A stretch of 64,000 bases of DNA from Kaistia geumhonensis (lineage in GTDB: Bacteria; Pseudomonadota; Alphaproteobacteria; Rhizobiales; Kaistiaceae), in NCBI RefSeq assembly GCF_030815145.1, contig NZ_JAUSWJ010000001.1, positions 1,736,001-1,800,000 of the forward strand. The letters are read 5' to 3'. Below the pieces are notes generated by a model. The model was given only the letters and a program-made list of their open reading frames with translations. It did not search any database and had not been told where the DNA came from. Of this stretch, positions 54,387 to 63,109 are shown piece by piece; position 1 is the first letter of the stretch, and the number at the start of each line of letters is the position of its first letter. The position numbers and the translations under genes are program-made.

Positions 54387-56015
54387 TCAGCCCCGCCCGG
54401 CGGCGATCACAAGCTCGGCCGCCTTCTCGCCGATCATGACCGCTGCGGCGTGGGTGTTGCCCGAGACGATGGTCGGCATGATCGAGCAATCGGCCACGCG
54501 AAGGCCCCCGATCCCCCGGACCCTCAGCTCCGGATCGACGACGGCAGCGTCATCGCTGCCCATGCGCGCGGTGCCGACGGGATGGAAGATCGTGGTGCCG
54601 ATCTCGCCGGCGAGCTTCGCCAGCGCCGCGTCGCTCTCGTCGCCCGGTCCGGGCTTCACCTCGGTCGGCCGGTACCGCGCCATGGTCCGCGTCGCCATGA
54701 GGCGACGCGCGTGGCGGATGCTCTCGGCTGCGACCGTCCGGTCGGCCTCGGTCGAGAGATAGTTGGGCTGGATGGCCGGCGCCGCGACGGCGTCGGGCGC
54801 GGTCGCATGAGTCGCGCCGCGGCTCGTCGGCCGCAGATTGCAGACCGAGACGGTGAGCGCAGGCGTCCGGTGCAGCGGCTGGCCGAAGGCATCGAGCGAC
54901 AGCGGCTGCACGTGATATTCGATATTGGCGCGGTTGTGCTCGGGGCCGCTGCGCGTGAAGATTCCGAGCTGGCTCGGCGCCATGGCCATCGGACCGCTCT
55001 GCGTGAGCGCATATTGCAGGGCGATTCCCGCCTTGCCCCAGGGCGTTGCCGCGCGGTCGTTCAGCGTGCGCGCGCCCGTCACCGCGAAGATGGTGCGAAG
55101 CTGCAGGTGATCCTGCAGGTTCTCGCCGACGCCGGGAAGCGCATGAACGGGTTCGATGCCGATGCCCGCGAGATGCGCCGGATCGCCGATGCCGGACAAT
55201 TCCAGCAGCTGCGGCGAGCCGATCGCGCCGGCCGCCAGGATCACCTCCTGCCGCGCCGAGGCCCGGAAGGCGCTGCCGCCGCGTGTGAACAGGATGCCGG
55301 TGGCACGCCGCCCCTCGAGGATCAGTCGGCGGACATGGCATTCGGTGAGCACGACGAGGTTCGGCCGCCGCCGTGCCGGATCGAGAAAGGCCTTTCGGGC
55401 GTTCCAGCGGATGCCGCGCCGCTGGTTGACCGGGAAGTAGCCGACGCCCTCGTTGTCGCCGGCGTTGAAATCGGCGGTGGCGGGGATGCCCATCTCGACC
55501 GCCGCCCGCGCCACCTCGTCGAGGATCGGCCAGCGCAGCCGCTGCTGCTCGACGCGCAGCTCGCCTTCGCTGCCGTGCGCGGCATCGGCCTTGCCGAAAT
55601 GGTGCTCCGAACGGCGGAAGAGCGGCAGTACCTCGTCCCAGCCCCAGCCGGGATTGCCGAGCGCACGCCAGCCGTCATAGTCGGCCGCCTGCCCGCGCAT
55701 GTAGATCATGCCGTTGATGGACGAACAGCCGCCGAGGACCTTGCCGCGCGGATAGAGCAGGCTGCGCCCGCCCAGGCCCGGCACCGGCTCGGTGCGGAAG
55801 CCCCAGTCGAGGCGCGGATTGCCGATCGCGAACAGATAGCCGACCGGAATATGGACCCAGGGATGGTTGTCGCCCTTGCCCGCCTCGACGAGCAGCACCC
55901 GACGCGCGGGATCGGCCGAAAGGCGGTTGGCGATGACGCAGCCGGCGGAGCCGGCGCCGACGACGATGACGTCGAACGCGCCGAAATCGGCCGCCCCGCC
56001 GAGAGGATCGGTCAT
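54387..56015 (-). CDS. GMC-family FAD oxidoreductase (choline dehydrogenase-like)
   Basis: Glucose-methanol-choline oxidoreductase, 542 aa. The FAD motif is VVGAGSAGCVIANRLS near the N-terminus; GMC signature 1 is PRGKVLGGCSSINGMIYMRG; the C-terminal part FHPVGTARMG and SGNTHAAAVMIGEKAAEL includes the catalytic histidine. It oxidises an alcohol with FAD and an unknown acceptor. It is the last gene of the Liv/monooxygenase operon, 7 bases after the flavin reductase gene, so its substrate is probably an intermediate of that pathway rather than choline. Confidence 0.9.
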   Translation of the reverse strand: MTDPLGGAADFGAFDVIVVGAGSAGCVIANRLSADPARRVLLVEAGKGDNHPWVHIPVGYLFAIGNPRLDWGFRTEPVPGLGGRSLLYPRGKVLGGCSSINGMIYMRGQAADYDGWRALGNPGWGWDEVLPLFRRSEHHFGKADAAHGSEGELRVEQQRLRWPILDEVARAAVEMGIPATADFNAGDNEGVGYFPVNQRRGIRWNARKAFLDPARRRPNLVVLTECHVRRLILEGRRATGILFTRGGSAFRASARQEVILAAGAIGSPQLLELSGIGDPAHLAGIGIEPVHALPGVGENLQDHLQLRTIFAVTGARTLNDRAATPWGKAGIALQYALTQSGPMAMAPSQLGIFTRSGPEHNRANIEYHVQPLSLDAFGQPLHRTPALTVSVCNLRPTSRGATHATAPDAVAAPAIQPNYLSTEADRTVAAESIRHARRLMATRTMARYRPTEVKPGPGDESDAALAKLAGEIGTTIFHPVGTARMGSDDAAVVDPELRVRGIGGLRVADCSIMPTIVSGNTHAAAVMIGEKAAELVIAAGRG

Positions 56016-56022
56016 CGGGGGC

Positions 56023-56571
56023 TCAGACGAAATGCGAGGAATCGAACAGCGAGATCGCGCCTTCCAGCTCCTTGTGGAGCCGGTGCCAGCGCCGGTCGAG
56101 ATAGACGAGCGAGTGATGCTCCGGCGGATCGTCCCCGCCCCTCACATCGCCTTCGAGCAGTTCGGCGGCGACCAGCGTCGCCCCGTCGATGGGCAGGAGG
56201 CCGAGCTTCTTGGCGCGGAACCAGGTCGAGACGCGGGTGTAGCGCGGCTCGCCGGTGGGCAGCCGTTCCCAGGCGATGCCGGGACCGAAGCGTTCGGCAC
56301 CGCTCGTCGCGCAGAGCTGGGCGAGCTCGATATCGGCGAAGCGCAGCAGATGGATGACCATGGTCTCGGCCTTCAGCAGCGGCGCCGAGGACGCCGAGCG
56401 GGTCGAGAGCGAGAAGGCGACGACGGGGGGCGCGGCGCTCACCGAGATCAGCGACGACACCGTCATCGCCACCGGCCGGTCGCCCGGATCGGCGGTGATC
56501 ACGGCGACGCCGGCCGGATGTCGGCGAAAGGCCTCGCGGAAGGCATCGGTCATCGGGTTCGGCTGGCTCAT
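56023..56571 (-). CDS. Flavin reductase (monooxygenase partner)
   Basis: A 182-aa flavin reductase of the FMN-binding split-barrel family (HpaC/HsaB type). The family blocks are FRRHPAGVAVITADPGDRPVAMTVSSLISVSAAPPVVAFSL and LAQLCATSGAERF. The ATG at 56571 follows AAGGA; the frame is open far upstream, but that part overlaps the monooxygenase gene in another frame. It supplies reduced flavin to the monooxygenase encoded 104 bases upstream. Confidence 0.9.
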   Translation of the reverse strand: MSQPNPMTDAFREAFRRHPAGVAVITADPGDRPVAMTVSSLISVSAAPPVVAFSLSTRSASSAPLLKAETMVIHLLRFADIELAQLCATSGAERFGPGIAWERLPTGEPRYTRVSTWFRAKKLGLLPIDGATLVAAELLEGDVRGGDDPPEHHSLVYLDRRWHRLHKELEGAISLFDSSHFV

Positions 56572-56675
56572 CGCATGTTCCTTCGGAGGAAGGCGGACCG
56601 GACGGCGCGATGCCGCCCGGTCCCGAAAATCCCCGGCGCGAAGCGGAACCCGCCTCGCGCCGGAAGGCTCCTGGC

Positions 56676-57896
56676 TTACTTCTTCTCGATCAGGTCGTAG
56701 AACTGCCAGACGCGGTTCGTCCACTGGCCGCCGATATTGCGGCCGGCCGAGGTGACGATCGACGGCGCGATGGTGAAGTGGTTCGCCGCCACCATCATCT
56801 CGCGGAAGGTGCGCTGGATGACGCCCGCCCTGAGGCCGGCGCCGCCCGAGGCGCGATAGGCGAAGTTGCAGATGTCGACGCCAGCCTCGTGGATCTCGGA
56901 CTTGGCGAGATGGACCAGGCTGATCTGCTGCGTCGTGACGGCGGTGCCGGCCTCGACGGTCGCCTCGATGTCGCGCCAGGTCTCGAAGACGAAGGCGCGC
57001 GCCGCCCGGTAGCGGGCCTCGGCGCGGCCATAGTCGTACCAGAACTTCTCGCTCTCGCCGAGGAGCCCGGCGCGGCCGGATTTCGAGCGCGCGAATTTCG
57101 CGATCTCGTCCAGCATGCGGCGGCCCGTTCCGAGCGCCCAGCCGGTATGCCCGATCGCGGCGAGGCCGACGACGCCGAGCGAGAACAGTTCCTTGAGGCG
57201 CTGCGGCGGCGCGGTCAGGATCGGGAAGACGAGGTCTTCGGCGATGAAGACGTCTTCGGCCGCATAGTCGATCGAGCCGGTGCCGCCGAGGCCGAGCACG
57301 TCCCAGTTGCCGAGCTGGACATGCTCTTCGATGGGCGCATGCGCGCACATGACGATGACGTTGCCGTTCTCGTCCTTGGCCGGCTTGCCGGTGCCATCGT
57401 CGACGAAGCAGGCGCTGTGCGAATAGGTGGCGTGGCTGAAGCCGCTGCCATAGCTCCACTTGCCGGTGAGGCGATAGCCGCCCTCGACCTTCTTCAGCAT
57501 GCCGAGCGGCGCGCCCTGGCCCGAGAAGCGGTTGTCGGTGCCGGGCCCGAACAGGCGCTCGACGGCGCTGTCGGGCAGGAAGGCGGCCGACATGGCGCCG
57601 ATGCAGCAATGCACCATCGACACCCAGCCGGCGGAGCCGGAATGCCAGGTGACGGCGGCGAGCAGTTCCAGCACCTGCGTCGGCGGCAGCTGGGCGCCGC
57701 CGAGCGCCTCGGTGGCGAGCAGATGCGAGAAGCGCAGCGGCTTCAGCGCCTCGAAGCTCTCCGCCGTCAGCTCGCCCTTCTCCTCGTCGGCGGCGGCGTT
57801 CTTCTCGAGGATCGGTCCGATTTCCTCGATCTTCGTCAGAAGGTCGCGGTAGTCGACCGCGGAGCCCCAATATCCGTGCCTGATCGGCTTGTTCAT
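56676..57896 (-). CDS. Flavin-dependent monooxygenase, acyl-CoA dehydrogenase fold (HsaA/DszC-like)
   Basis: A 406-aa oxygenase component of a two-component flavin monooxygenase with the acyl-CoA dehydrogenase fold (C-terminal type 2 domain). Visible features are the substrate/flavin region RLTGKWSYGSGFSHATYSHSACFVDD, the C-terminal helical domain with RAYVFETW-like RAARAFVFETWRDI, and the ending NIGGQWTNRVWQFYDLI. It lacks the glutamate-based acyl-CoA dehydrogenase context and has a flavin reductase directly downstream, so hydroxylation or ring opening of an organic compound is more likely than acyl-CoA dehydrogenation. The substrate is unknown. Confidence 0.87.
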   Translation of the reverse strand: MNKPIRHGYWGSAVDYRDLLTKIEEIGPILEKNAAADEEKGELTAESFEALKPLRFSHLLATEALGGAQLPPTQVLELLAAVTWHSGSAGWVSMVHCCIGAMSAAFLPDSAVERLFGPGTDNRFSGQGAPLGMLKKVEGGYRLTGKWSYGSGFSHATYSHSACFVDDGTGKPAKDENGNVIVMCAHAPIEEHVQLGNWDVLGLGGTGSIDYAAEDVFIAEDLVFPILTAPPQRLKELFSLGVVGLAAIGHTGWALGTGRRMLDEIAKFARSKSGRAGLLGESEKFWYDYGRAEARYRAARAFVFETWRDIEATVEAGTAVTTQQISLVHLAKSEIHEAGVDICNFAYRASGGAGLRAGVIQRTFREMMVAANHFTIAPSIVTSAGRNIGGQWTNRVWQFYDLIEKK

Positions 57897-57926
57897 GTCG
57901 TGTCCTCCTCTTCGATGTGGCAGCGG

Positions 57927-58712
57927 TCAGCCGGCGAGGAAGTCGCCGATCTTTCCGAGCGTTTCCGGTTTCTCCTGCATGACGAAATGGCCGGCATCCT
58001 CGACGATCATCAGCTGCGCATGGGGCAGCGCCTCGACGAAGAGCGGGGCCTGGCTCGCCGGCAGCAGCCTGTCCTCGGCACCCCAGACGACGAGCGCCGG
58101 ATTGGTGATGCGCGCGAGGAAGCGGCGAAGATTGGGGTGGCCCATGCCGAAGGGCGCCAGCAGGCGGCCGAGCGTCTCGCCCTCGCGGGCGCGGTCGGCG
58201 CCGAAGCGCTCGGCAAAGATGATGTCGGTGCCGTCCGGGAAATAGCGCAGCGCCACCGTCACGTCATGGGCGAGGTAGCCCGGCAGGTCCTGCGGGGCGA
58301 GCGCGCCGAGATTGGTCGCGGGATGCTCCGGATCGTTGAGGCCGGCCGGGGCGACCAGCACCACCTTGTCGAACTTCTCGCGGCCGAGCGCCGCCAGTTC
58401 GACCGCCATCCAGCCGCCCATGGAAAAGCCCATGAGATGCGGCTTCTCGGCAAGGTCAAGCGCATCGAGAAGGTTCAGATAATGGAGCACCATGTCGGCC
58501 ATGCCGGCGACATGTGGCGCCTCTCCCGAGAAGCCGAAGCCGGGATGGCTCGGCGCCAGGACGCGGAAGCGGTCGGCGAGTCCTTCGGCGAAGTCGAAGC
58601 CCTCCAGCGTCGCGGCGCCGTGCAGGAACAGCACCGGCTTGCCGCTGCCGATCGCCTTCACGACCGTCCTCACGCCGCCGATGTCGAATTCGAGCGTCTC
58701 GAAAGCCGCCAT
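57927..58712 (-). CDS. Alpha/beta-hydrolase
   Basis: A 261-aa alpha/beta-hydrolase. The oxyanion motif HGAATLEGFD is near residue 31, nucleophile S97 in GFSMGG, the acidic residue in VVWGAEDRLLP, and the histidine in DAGHFVMQEKPE. It is probably a carbon-carbon bond or ester hydrolase. Located between the monooxygenase and the alcohol dehydrogenase genes, it likely cleaves the product of oxygenation. The 13-base gap on one side and 30-base gap on the other fit one operon. Confidence 0.9.
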   Translation of the reverse strand: MAAFETLEFDIGGVRTVVKAIGSGKPVLFLHGAATLEGFDFAEGLADRFRVLAPSHPGFGFSGEAPHVAGMADMVLHYLNLLDALDLAEKPHLMGFSMGGWMAVELAALGREKFDKVVLVAPAGLNDPEHPATNLGALAPQDLPGYLAHDVTVALRYFPDGTDIIFAERFGADRAREGETLGRLLAPFGMGHPNLRRFLARITNPALVVWGAEDRLLPASQAPLFVEALPHAQLMIVEDAGHFVMQEKPETLGKIGDFLAG

Positions 58713-58724
58713 GGATGTTCCTCC

Positions 58725-59741
58725 TCAAACCTGTTCCGGCTGGATCAGCACCTTGCATTGAGTGGTGCGACGACGAAGACCTTCGAAGACCTGCGGCACG
58801 GGCGACAGGTCGATGCGGTCGGTAATGAGCGCCTGTGGCGCGAAGGGGCCGCCGGCCAGCGCATCGAGCGCCGGTCCGAACTCGTTCCTCTGGTGGAAGA
58901 AGACGGAGAAGAGCAGACTGATCTCCTTCGAGAGCGCCTGGAACGGGTCCCAGCTGTCGCCGCCGACGCAAAGCCCGACCCCCACCACCGTGCCCTGCAG
59001 CCGCACCGCCTTCACCGCCGCCTCGATCAGGCCGCGCTTGCCGACGCATTCGAAGACGATGTCCGGCGCGCCGCCGCAAAGATCGGCGAGCCGTTCGGCA
59101 AGCCGCGCATCCGAGAGCGTGAAGCCGGTCGCGCCAAGCGCCAGCGCGCGCTCCTTCTGATGTTCGTGAATGTCCGCGACGACGACATGGCGCGCGCCAA
59201 AGCGGCGGGCCCAGAAGGCGACGAGGAGCCCGATCGGCCCGGCCCCGATGATGGCGACGCTGTCGCCGGCCTTCATGCCGGACCGGATAACGCAGTGCAG
59301 CGCCACCGAGAGCGGCTCGGCGAGCGCCCCGTCCTCGAGCGCCACCTCGTCCGGCAGTCGCTGGCACTGGCGGGCGGCGACGGCGACATATTCGGCGTAG
59401 CCGCCGCCGATCAGCACCATCTCGGCGCAGCGGGCCGGGTCGCCGCGCCGGCAGGCCTCGCAGCGTCCGCAGCCGCGCATCGGCACCACCGCGACACGGT
59501 CGCCGATGGCGAGGTCCGAGACGGCCGATCCGCGCGCCACCACCTCGCCGGCGAACTCGTGGCCGAGCACGAAGCCGGGCGTGATGCCGAAGGCGGCCGG
59601 ATCCTCTGTGATGTGCAGGTCGCTGCCGCAGATGCCGCAGGCGGCGACGCGGAGCACGACCTCGTCCTCGGCCGGTGCCGGTTCCGGCATCGTGCCGATG
59701 CGGAGCGGGCTGCCGACGGCGTCGAAGATGGCGACTCTCAT
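58725..59741 (-). CDS. Zinc-dependent alcohol dehydrogenase family protein
   Basis: Medium-chain zinc alcohol dehydrogenase, 338 aa. Catalytic zinc ligands are in CGICGSDLH and GHEFAGEV, the structural-zinc cysteines in RGCGRCEACRRGDPARC, and the NAD-binding motif is GAGPIGLL. An aspartate after the second strand (VVVADIHEHQKE) suggests NAD. The ATG at 59741 is 11 bases after livM ends. It probably oxidises an alcohol intermediate of the operon's pathway; sorbitol- or threonine-type specificity cannot be excluded. Confidence 0.9.
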   Translation of the reverse strand: MRVAIFDAVGSPLRIGTMPEPAPAEDEVVLRVAACGICGSDLHITEDPAAFGITPGFVLGHEFAGEVVARGSAVSDLAIGDRVAVVPMRGCGRCEACRRGDPARCAEMVLIGGGYAEYVAVAARQCQRLPDEVALEDGALAEPLSVALHCVIRSGMKAGDSVAIIGAGPIGLLVAFWARRFGARHVVVADIHEHQKERALALGATGFTLSDARLAERLADLCGGAPDIVFECVGKRGLIEAAVKAVRLQGTVVGVGLCVGGDSWDPFQALSKEISLLFSVFFHQRNEFGPALDALAGGPFAPQALITDRIDLSPVPQVFEGLRRRTTQCKVLIQPEQV

Positions 59742-59752
59742 GGCGGTCCCCT

Positions 59753-60790
59753 TCAGCGGTTCGGGTCGACGAGAATGCGGCGGAAGGGGAACCACGGCGC
59801 GTCGAAGCGGCGCGAGAGAAGGCCCCAGATGCCGGTGCGGGCATAGAGCGCGACGAGAAGCGTCATCAGCCCGAGCACGACGAAATAGGTCGCGCCATAT
59901 TCGCCGAACCAGCGATCGGCGATGAAGAAGATCAGCGAGCCGATCAGCACGCCCTCGATCGAGCCGATGCCGCCGATCATGACGATGAAGATCGCGACAT
60001 TGGCCCACATCGGATCGAAGGCCGAGGGCGGGTTGATGCGGAGCTGCGCCATGAAATAGACCGCGCCGGCGAGGCCGCAGCCGACCGCCGCGGCGACATA
60101 GACCAGGAAGCGCAGCCGCGCGACGTCGACGCCCTGGCTGGCGGCCGCGACGGGATTGTCGCGCATCGCGATGAGGGCGAGGCCGAAGCGCGAGCGCAGC
60201 AGCCAGTAGCTGCCGCCGAGCGTGACGAGCAGCATGAAGGCGCAGAGGAGCGACATCGCGACGTTGCGCTCGAAGGCGGAATACTGGCTCATGACGCGCA
60301 GCGACATGCCGGCGCCGGAATTGACCAGCGGCAGGTTGGACGCGACGAGACGGAAGACCTCGGCGACGACCCAGGTGCCGATCGAAAAGTACGGTCCGTC
60401 CAGCCTGTGCAGCAGGAAATAGAGCGGCACGGCGAGCACCGCCGGGACGATCAGCGACAGGAGCACGGCCAGGAACGGGTTGATGCCGAATGTCTGCGCG
60501 AGGACGAACAGCGCATAGCCCGCCGCGCCCATGAAGGCCTGCTGGCCGACGGAGACGAGGCCGGCATAGCCCGCGAGCAGGTTCCACATCTGCGCGACCG
60601 CGATGTAGCAGCACAGCTCCAGGATCATGCGGATGGTGCCGGTCGAGGCCCACCAAGGCATGACCGCGACGGCGACGAGCGCGGTGATCGCCAGTGTCAT
60701 GGCAATCCGGCCCGAATTCGTCTGCCGACGGACGGTGACGGCGGGGGCCGGAATGGCGGCGGCGGCGTTTGAGATCGCTGTCATTGTCAT
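59753..60790 (-). CDS. livM: Branched-chain-type ABC transporter permease LivM
   Basis: LivM-type permease, 345 aa, with about nine to ten membrane segments. The family block is NLLAGYAGLVSVGQQAFMGAAGYALFVL, and the later block VRDN-like IAMRDNPVAAASQGVDVARLRFLVYVAAAVGCGLAGAVY. The start overlaps the livH stop by four bases (ATGA). As it is placed with catabolic enzymes, the transporter probably imports an organic acid or aromatic compound rather than leucine. Confidence 0.92.
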   Translation of the reverse strand: MTMTAISNAAAAIPAPAVTVRRQTNSGRIAMTLAITALVAVAVMPWWASTGTIRMILELCCYIAVAQMWNLLAGYAGLVSVGQQAFMGAAGYALFVLAQTFGINPFLAVLLSLIVPAVLAVPLYFLLHRLDGPYFSIGTWVVAEVFRLVASNLPLVNSGAGMSLRVMSQYSAFERNVAMSLLCAFMLLVTLGGSYWLLRSRFGLALIAMRDNPVAAASQGVDVARLRFLVYVAAAVGCGLAGAVYFMAQLRINPPSAFDPMWANVAIFIVMIGGIGSIEGVLIGSLIFFIADRWFGEYGATYFVVLGLMTLLVALYARTGIWGLLSRRFDAPWFPFRRILVDPNR

Positions 60791-61644
60791 GCCTTTCCGA
60801 ACAGGCCCTGCGGGCGGGTCGCCAGCACGATCAGGAAGACGAGATGGCCGGCGAGCACGCCGAAGCCGGGGTCGATGCGGAAGCCGATGCCCTGCGAGAT
60901 GCCGAGCACCATCGAGCCGATGAAGGCGCCCCAGACCGAGCCCATGCCGCCGATGATCACCGCCTCGAAGGCGTAGATGAGCTGCGCGGCGCCATCGGCC
61001 GGAGCGACGGTCGAGCGGAGCGACTGGAAGACGGCGGCAAAGCCGAGAATGCCGACCGCGACCGCGGTCGCCAGCGCATAGACGGCACGCGGATTGATGC
61101 CCGTCATCGCCGCCGCCTCGACATCGGCGGCCGCGGCCCGCAGCGCGCGGCCGAAGCGGGTCTTCTTCAGCATGAGATCGAGACCCCAGGTGAGGGCGAC
61201 CGCCACCACCAGCACGATGACCGGCAGGAGGCCGATATAGATGCCGCCGATATCGACCGACCGGCTCTCGATGCCGCCGCCCGGAAGCGAGCGGCTGTTC
61301 GCCGACCAGATCTGGAGCATCAGGTTCTGCAGCGCGATCGAGAGGCCGAAGGTGGCGATCAGCGAGGGCAGCGGATCGCTGCCGACCACCTTGTTCAGCA
61401 CCGCCTTCTGCAGGAGCCAGCCCAGGAAGAGGCCGAGCGGCACGAGGATCGCCAGCACGGCCAGCGGCCCGAGCCCCCAGGCGGCCGCCATGGAGATGCC
61501 GATCAGCGAAAGCAGGATGACGAGATCGCCATGGCTGATATTGACGATCCGCATCACGCCGAACATCAGCGCCATGCCGAGCGCGTATTGCGCATACATC
61601 CCGCCGAGCAGGATGCCCTGCACCAGTGCGTCAAACCACTGCAT
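60787..61644 (-). CDS. livH: Branched-chain-type ABC transporter permease LivH
   Basis: LivH-type permease, 285 aa, with about eight membrane segments; typical blocks are YALGMALMFGVMRIVNISHGDLVIL and EAVIIGGMGSVWGAFIGSMVLGISQ. It overlaps livF by 14 bases and livM by four, a tightly coupled arrangement. It forms the channel with LivM. Confidence 0.93.
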   Translation of the reverse strand: MQWFDALVQGILLGGMYAQYALGMALMFGVMRIVNISHGDLVILLSLIGISMAAAWGLGPLAVLAILVPLGLFLGWLLQKAVLNKVVGSDPLPSLIATFGLSIALQNLMLQIWSANSRSLPGGGIESRSVDIGGIYIGLLPVIVLVVAVALTWGLDLMLKKTRFGRALRAAAADVEAAAMTGINPRAVYALATAVAVGILGFAAVFQSLRSTVAPADGAAQLIYAFEAVIIGGMGSVWGAFIGSMVLGISQGIGFRIDPGFGVLAGHLVFLIVLATRPQGLFGKA

Positions 61645-62359
61645 GGCCTGCTCCGAAATAGGCTTCGCCGATCGCCTCGCGCGTGACCTCCGCCGAGCGG
61701 CCGGACAGCGTCACGCGGCCTTCCAGCATGCAGTAGAGGCGGTCGGTCGCCTCCTTCGCGAGGCCGACATCCTGCTCGACGAGGATCATCGCCGTGCCCG
61801 CACCGCGGATTTCAGGCAGCGCGGCATAGATCTCGCGGATCACCTTCGGCGCGAGGCCGAGGCTGATCTCGTCGCAGAGCAGGACCCGCGGCTGGCAGAG
61901 CAGCGCGCGGCCGATGGCCACCATCTGCTGCTGGCCGCCGGAAAGACTCTGCACCGGCGTCTTCGCCTTCTCCTTCAGGATGGGGAACAGGCGGTGCAGC
62001 CGTTCGAGCGACCAGCCGCCTTTGGCGCCGAGGCGCGCGGCCTGGTCGATGGCGACCTTCAGGTTGTCGTCGACCGACATTCCGGTGAAGAGACGCCGCC
62101 CCTCCGGCACGATGGCGACGCCGCGCTTCACCATGCGGTCCGCCGACGTCCCGCCGACCGGCTCGCCGTCGAGGCGGACCATGTCGCGGCCAACGGGCAG
62201 AAGGCCCATTACGGCGCGCAGGAAGGTCGACTTGCCGGCGCCGTTGGCGCCGATCAGCGCCACGGCCTCGCCGGCATGGAGCTCGACATCGACGCCATAG
62301 AGCGCCTGGAAATCGCCGTAGCGGGCGATCAATCCATGCGTGGACAGGACGGCGCTCAT
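61631..62359 (-). CDS. livF: Branched-chain-type ABC transporter ATPase LivF
   Basis: LivF-type ATPase, 242 aa. Walker A is GANGAGKST, signature LSGGQQQMVAIGRALL, Walker B VLLCDEISLGLAP. The ATG at 62359 overlaps the livG stop (ATGA). The frame is open well upstream, but that is livG territory. It powers uptake together with LivG. Confidence 0.93.
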   Translation of the reverse strand: MSAVLSTHGLIARYGDFQALYGVDVELHAGEAVALIGANGAGKSTFLRAVMGLLPVGRDMVRLDGEPVGGTSADRMVKRGVAIVPEGRRLFTGMSVDDNLKVAIDQAARLGAKGGWSLERLHRLFPILKEKAKTPVQSLSGGQQQMVAIGRALLCQPRVLLCDEISLGLAPKVIREIYAALPEIRGAGTAMILVEQDVGLAKEATDRLYCMLEGRVTLSGRSAEVTREAIGEAYFGAGHAVV

Positions 62360-63084
62360 GCCTCGATCCCCATATAGACGCGCTGCACTTCCGGAAGCGC
62401 GATGACCTCGGCAGGCGGCCCCTCGGCGATCCGCTCGCCGAAATTGAGAACCATCAGCCGGTCGGCGACGGCGAGCAGCGCGTGCAGGACATGCTCGATC
62501 CAGACGATGGTGACGCCGCGGTCGCGGATGCGGCGGACGAGCCCGACCAGAGCCTTCGACTCGTCGTCGGTGAGCCCGCCGGCGATCTCGTCGAGCAGCA
62601 GGAGCTTCGGGTCGGAGGCGAGCGCCCGCGCGAGTTCGAGCCGCTTGCGGTCGAGCAGCGTCAGCGCGCCCGCCTGGCGGTTGGCCTTGTCGGCGAGCTC
62701 GCACTCCCGAAGCACGGCGGCACAGAAGGCGTAGCTCTCCTTTTCCGAGCGCCCGCCGCCGAACGCCGCGGCGACGAGCAGGTTCTCGAAGGTCGTCATG
62801 CCCGAATAGGGGCGCGGGATCTGGTAGGTGCGCCCGATCCCCATCTTGCATCGGCGGAACGTCGGCTCGCCGCGCAGCGCCCGGCCGGCGAGATGGATCT
62901 CGCCGCCCGAGACCTTCAGGTCGCCGCTGATCATGTTGAACAGCGTCGTCTTGCCGGCGCCGTTCGGGCCGAGGATGCCGAGCACCTCGCCCCGATTGAC
63001 GTCGAAGCTGACCTCATGCAGGACGCGGACGGCGCCGAAGGACTTCGACACGCCGCGCACCTCGAGAAGGACATTCTTGTCCAT
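62356..63084 (-). CDS. livG: Branched-chain-type ABC transporter ATPase LivG
   Basis: LivG-type ATPase, 242 aa from the ATG at 63084. Walker A is GPNGAGKTT, and Walker B is LLLLDEIAGGLTDDES. The signature loop is atypical: GALTLLDRKRLELARALA replaces the usual LSGGQ-R/K form, as is common in LivG proteins. The start is uncertain because GGGGGGAG lies only two bases before this ATG; an ATG about 8 codons upstream (MMRDAGGAMDK) is possible. It follows the binding-protein gene by 25 bases. Confidence 0.92.
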   Translation of the reverse strand: MDKNVLLEVRGVSKSFGAVRVLHEVSFDVNRGEVLGILGPNGAGKTTLFNMISGDLKVSGGEIHLAGRALRGEPTFRRCKMGIGRTYQIPRPYSGMTTFENLLVAAAFGGGRSEKESYAFCAAVLRECELADKANRQAGALTLLDRKRLELARALASDPKLLLLDEIAGGLTDDESKALVGLVRRIRDRGVTIVWIEHVLHALLAVADRLMVLNFGERIAEGPPAEVIALPEVQRVYMGIEA

Positions 63085-63109
63085 CGCTCCCCCCGCGTCC
63101 CGCATCATC

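Noticed and set aside
56023-57870. Possible fusion of flavin reductase with a long N-terminal extension
   Set aside because: The extension lies in a different frame over the well-conserved monooxygenase gene. The reductase has its own ATG at 56571 with a ribosome site.
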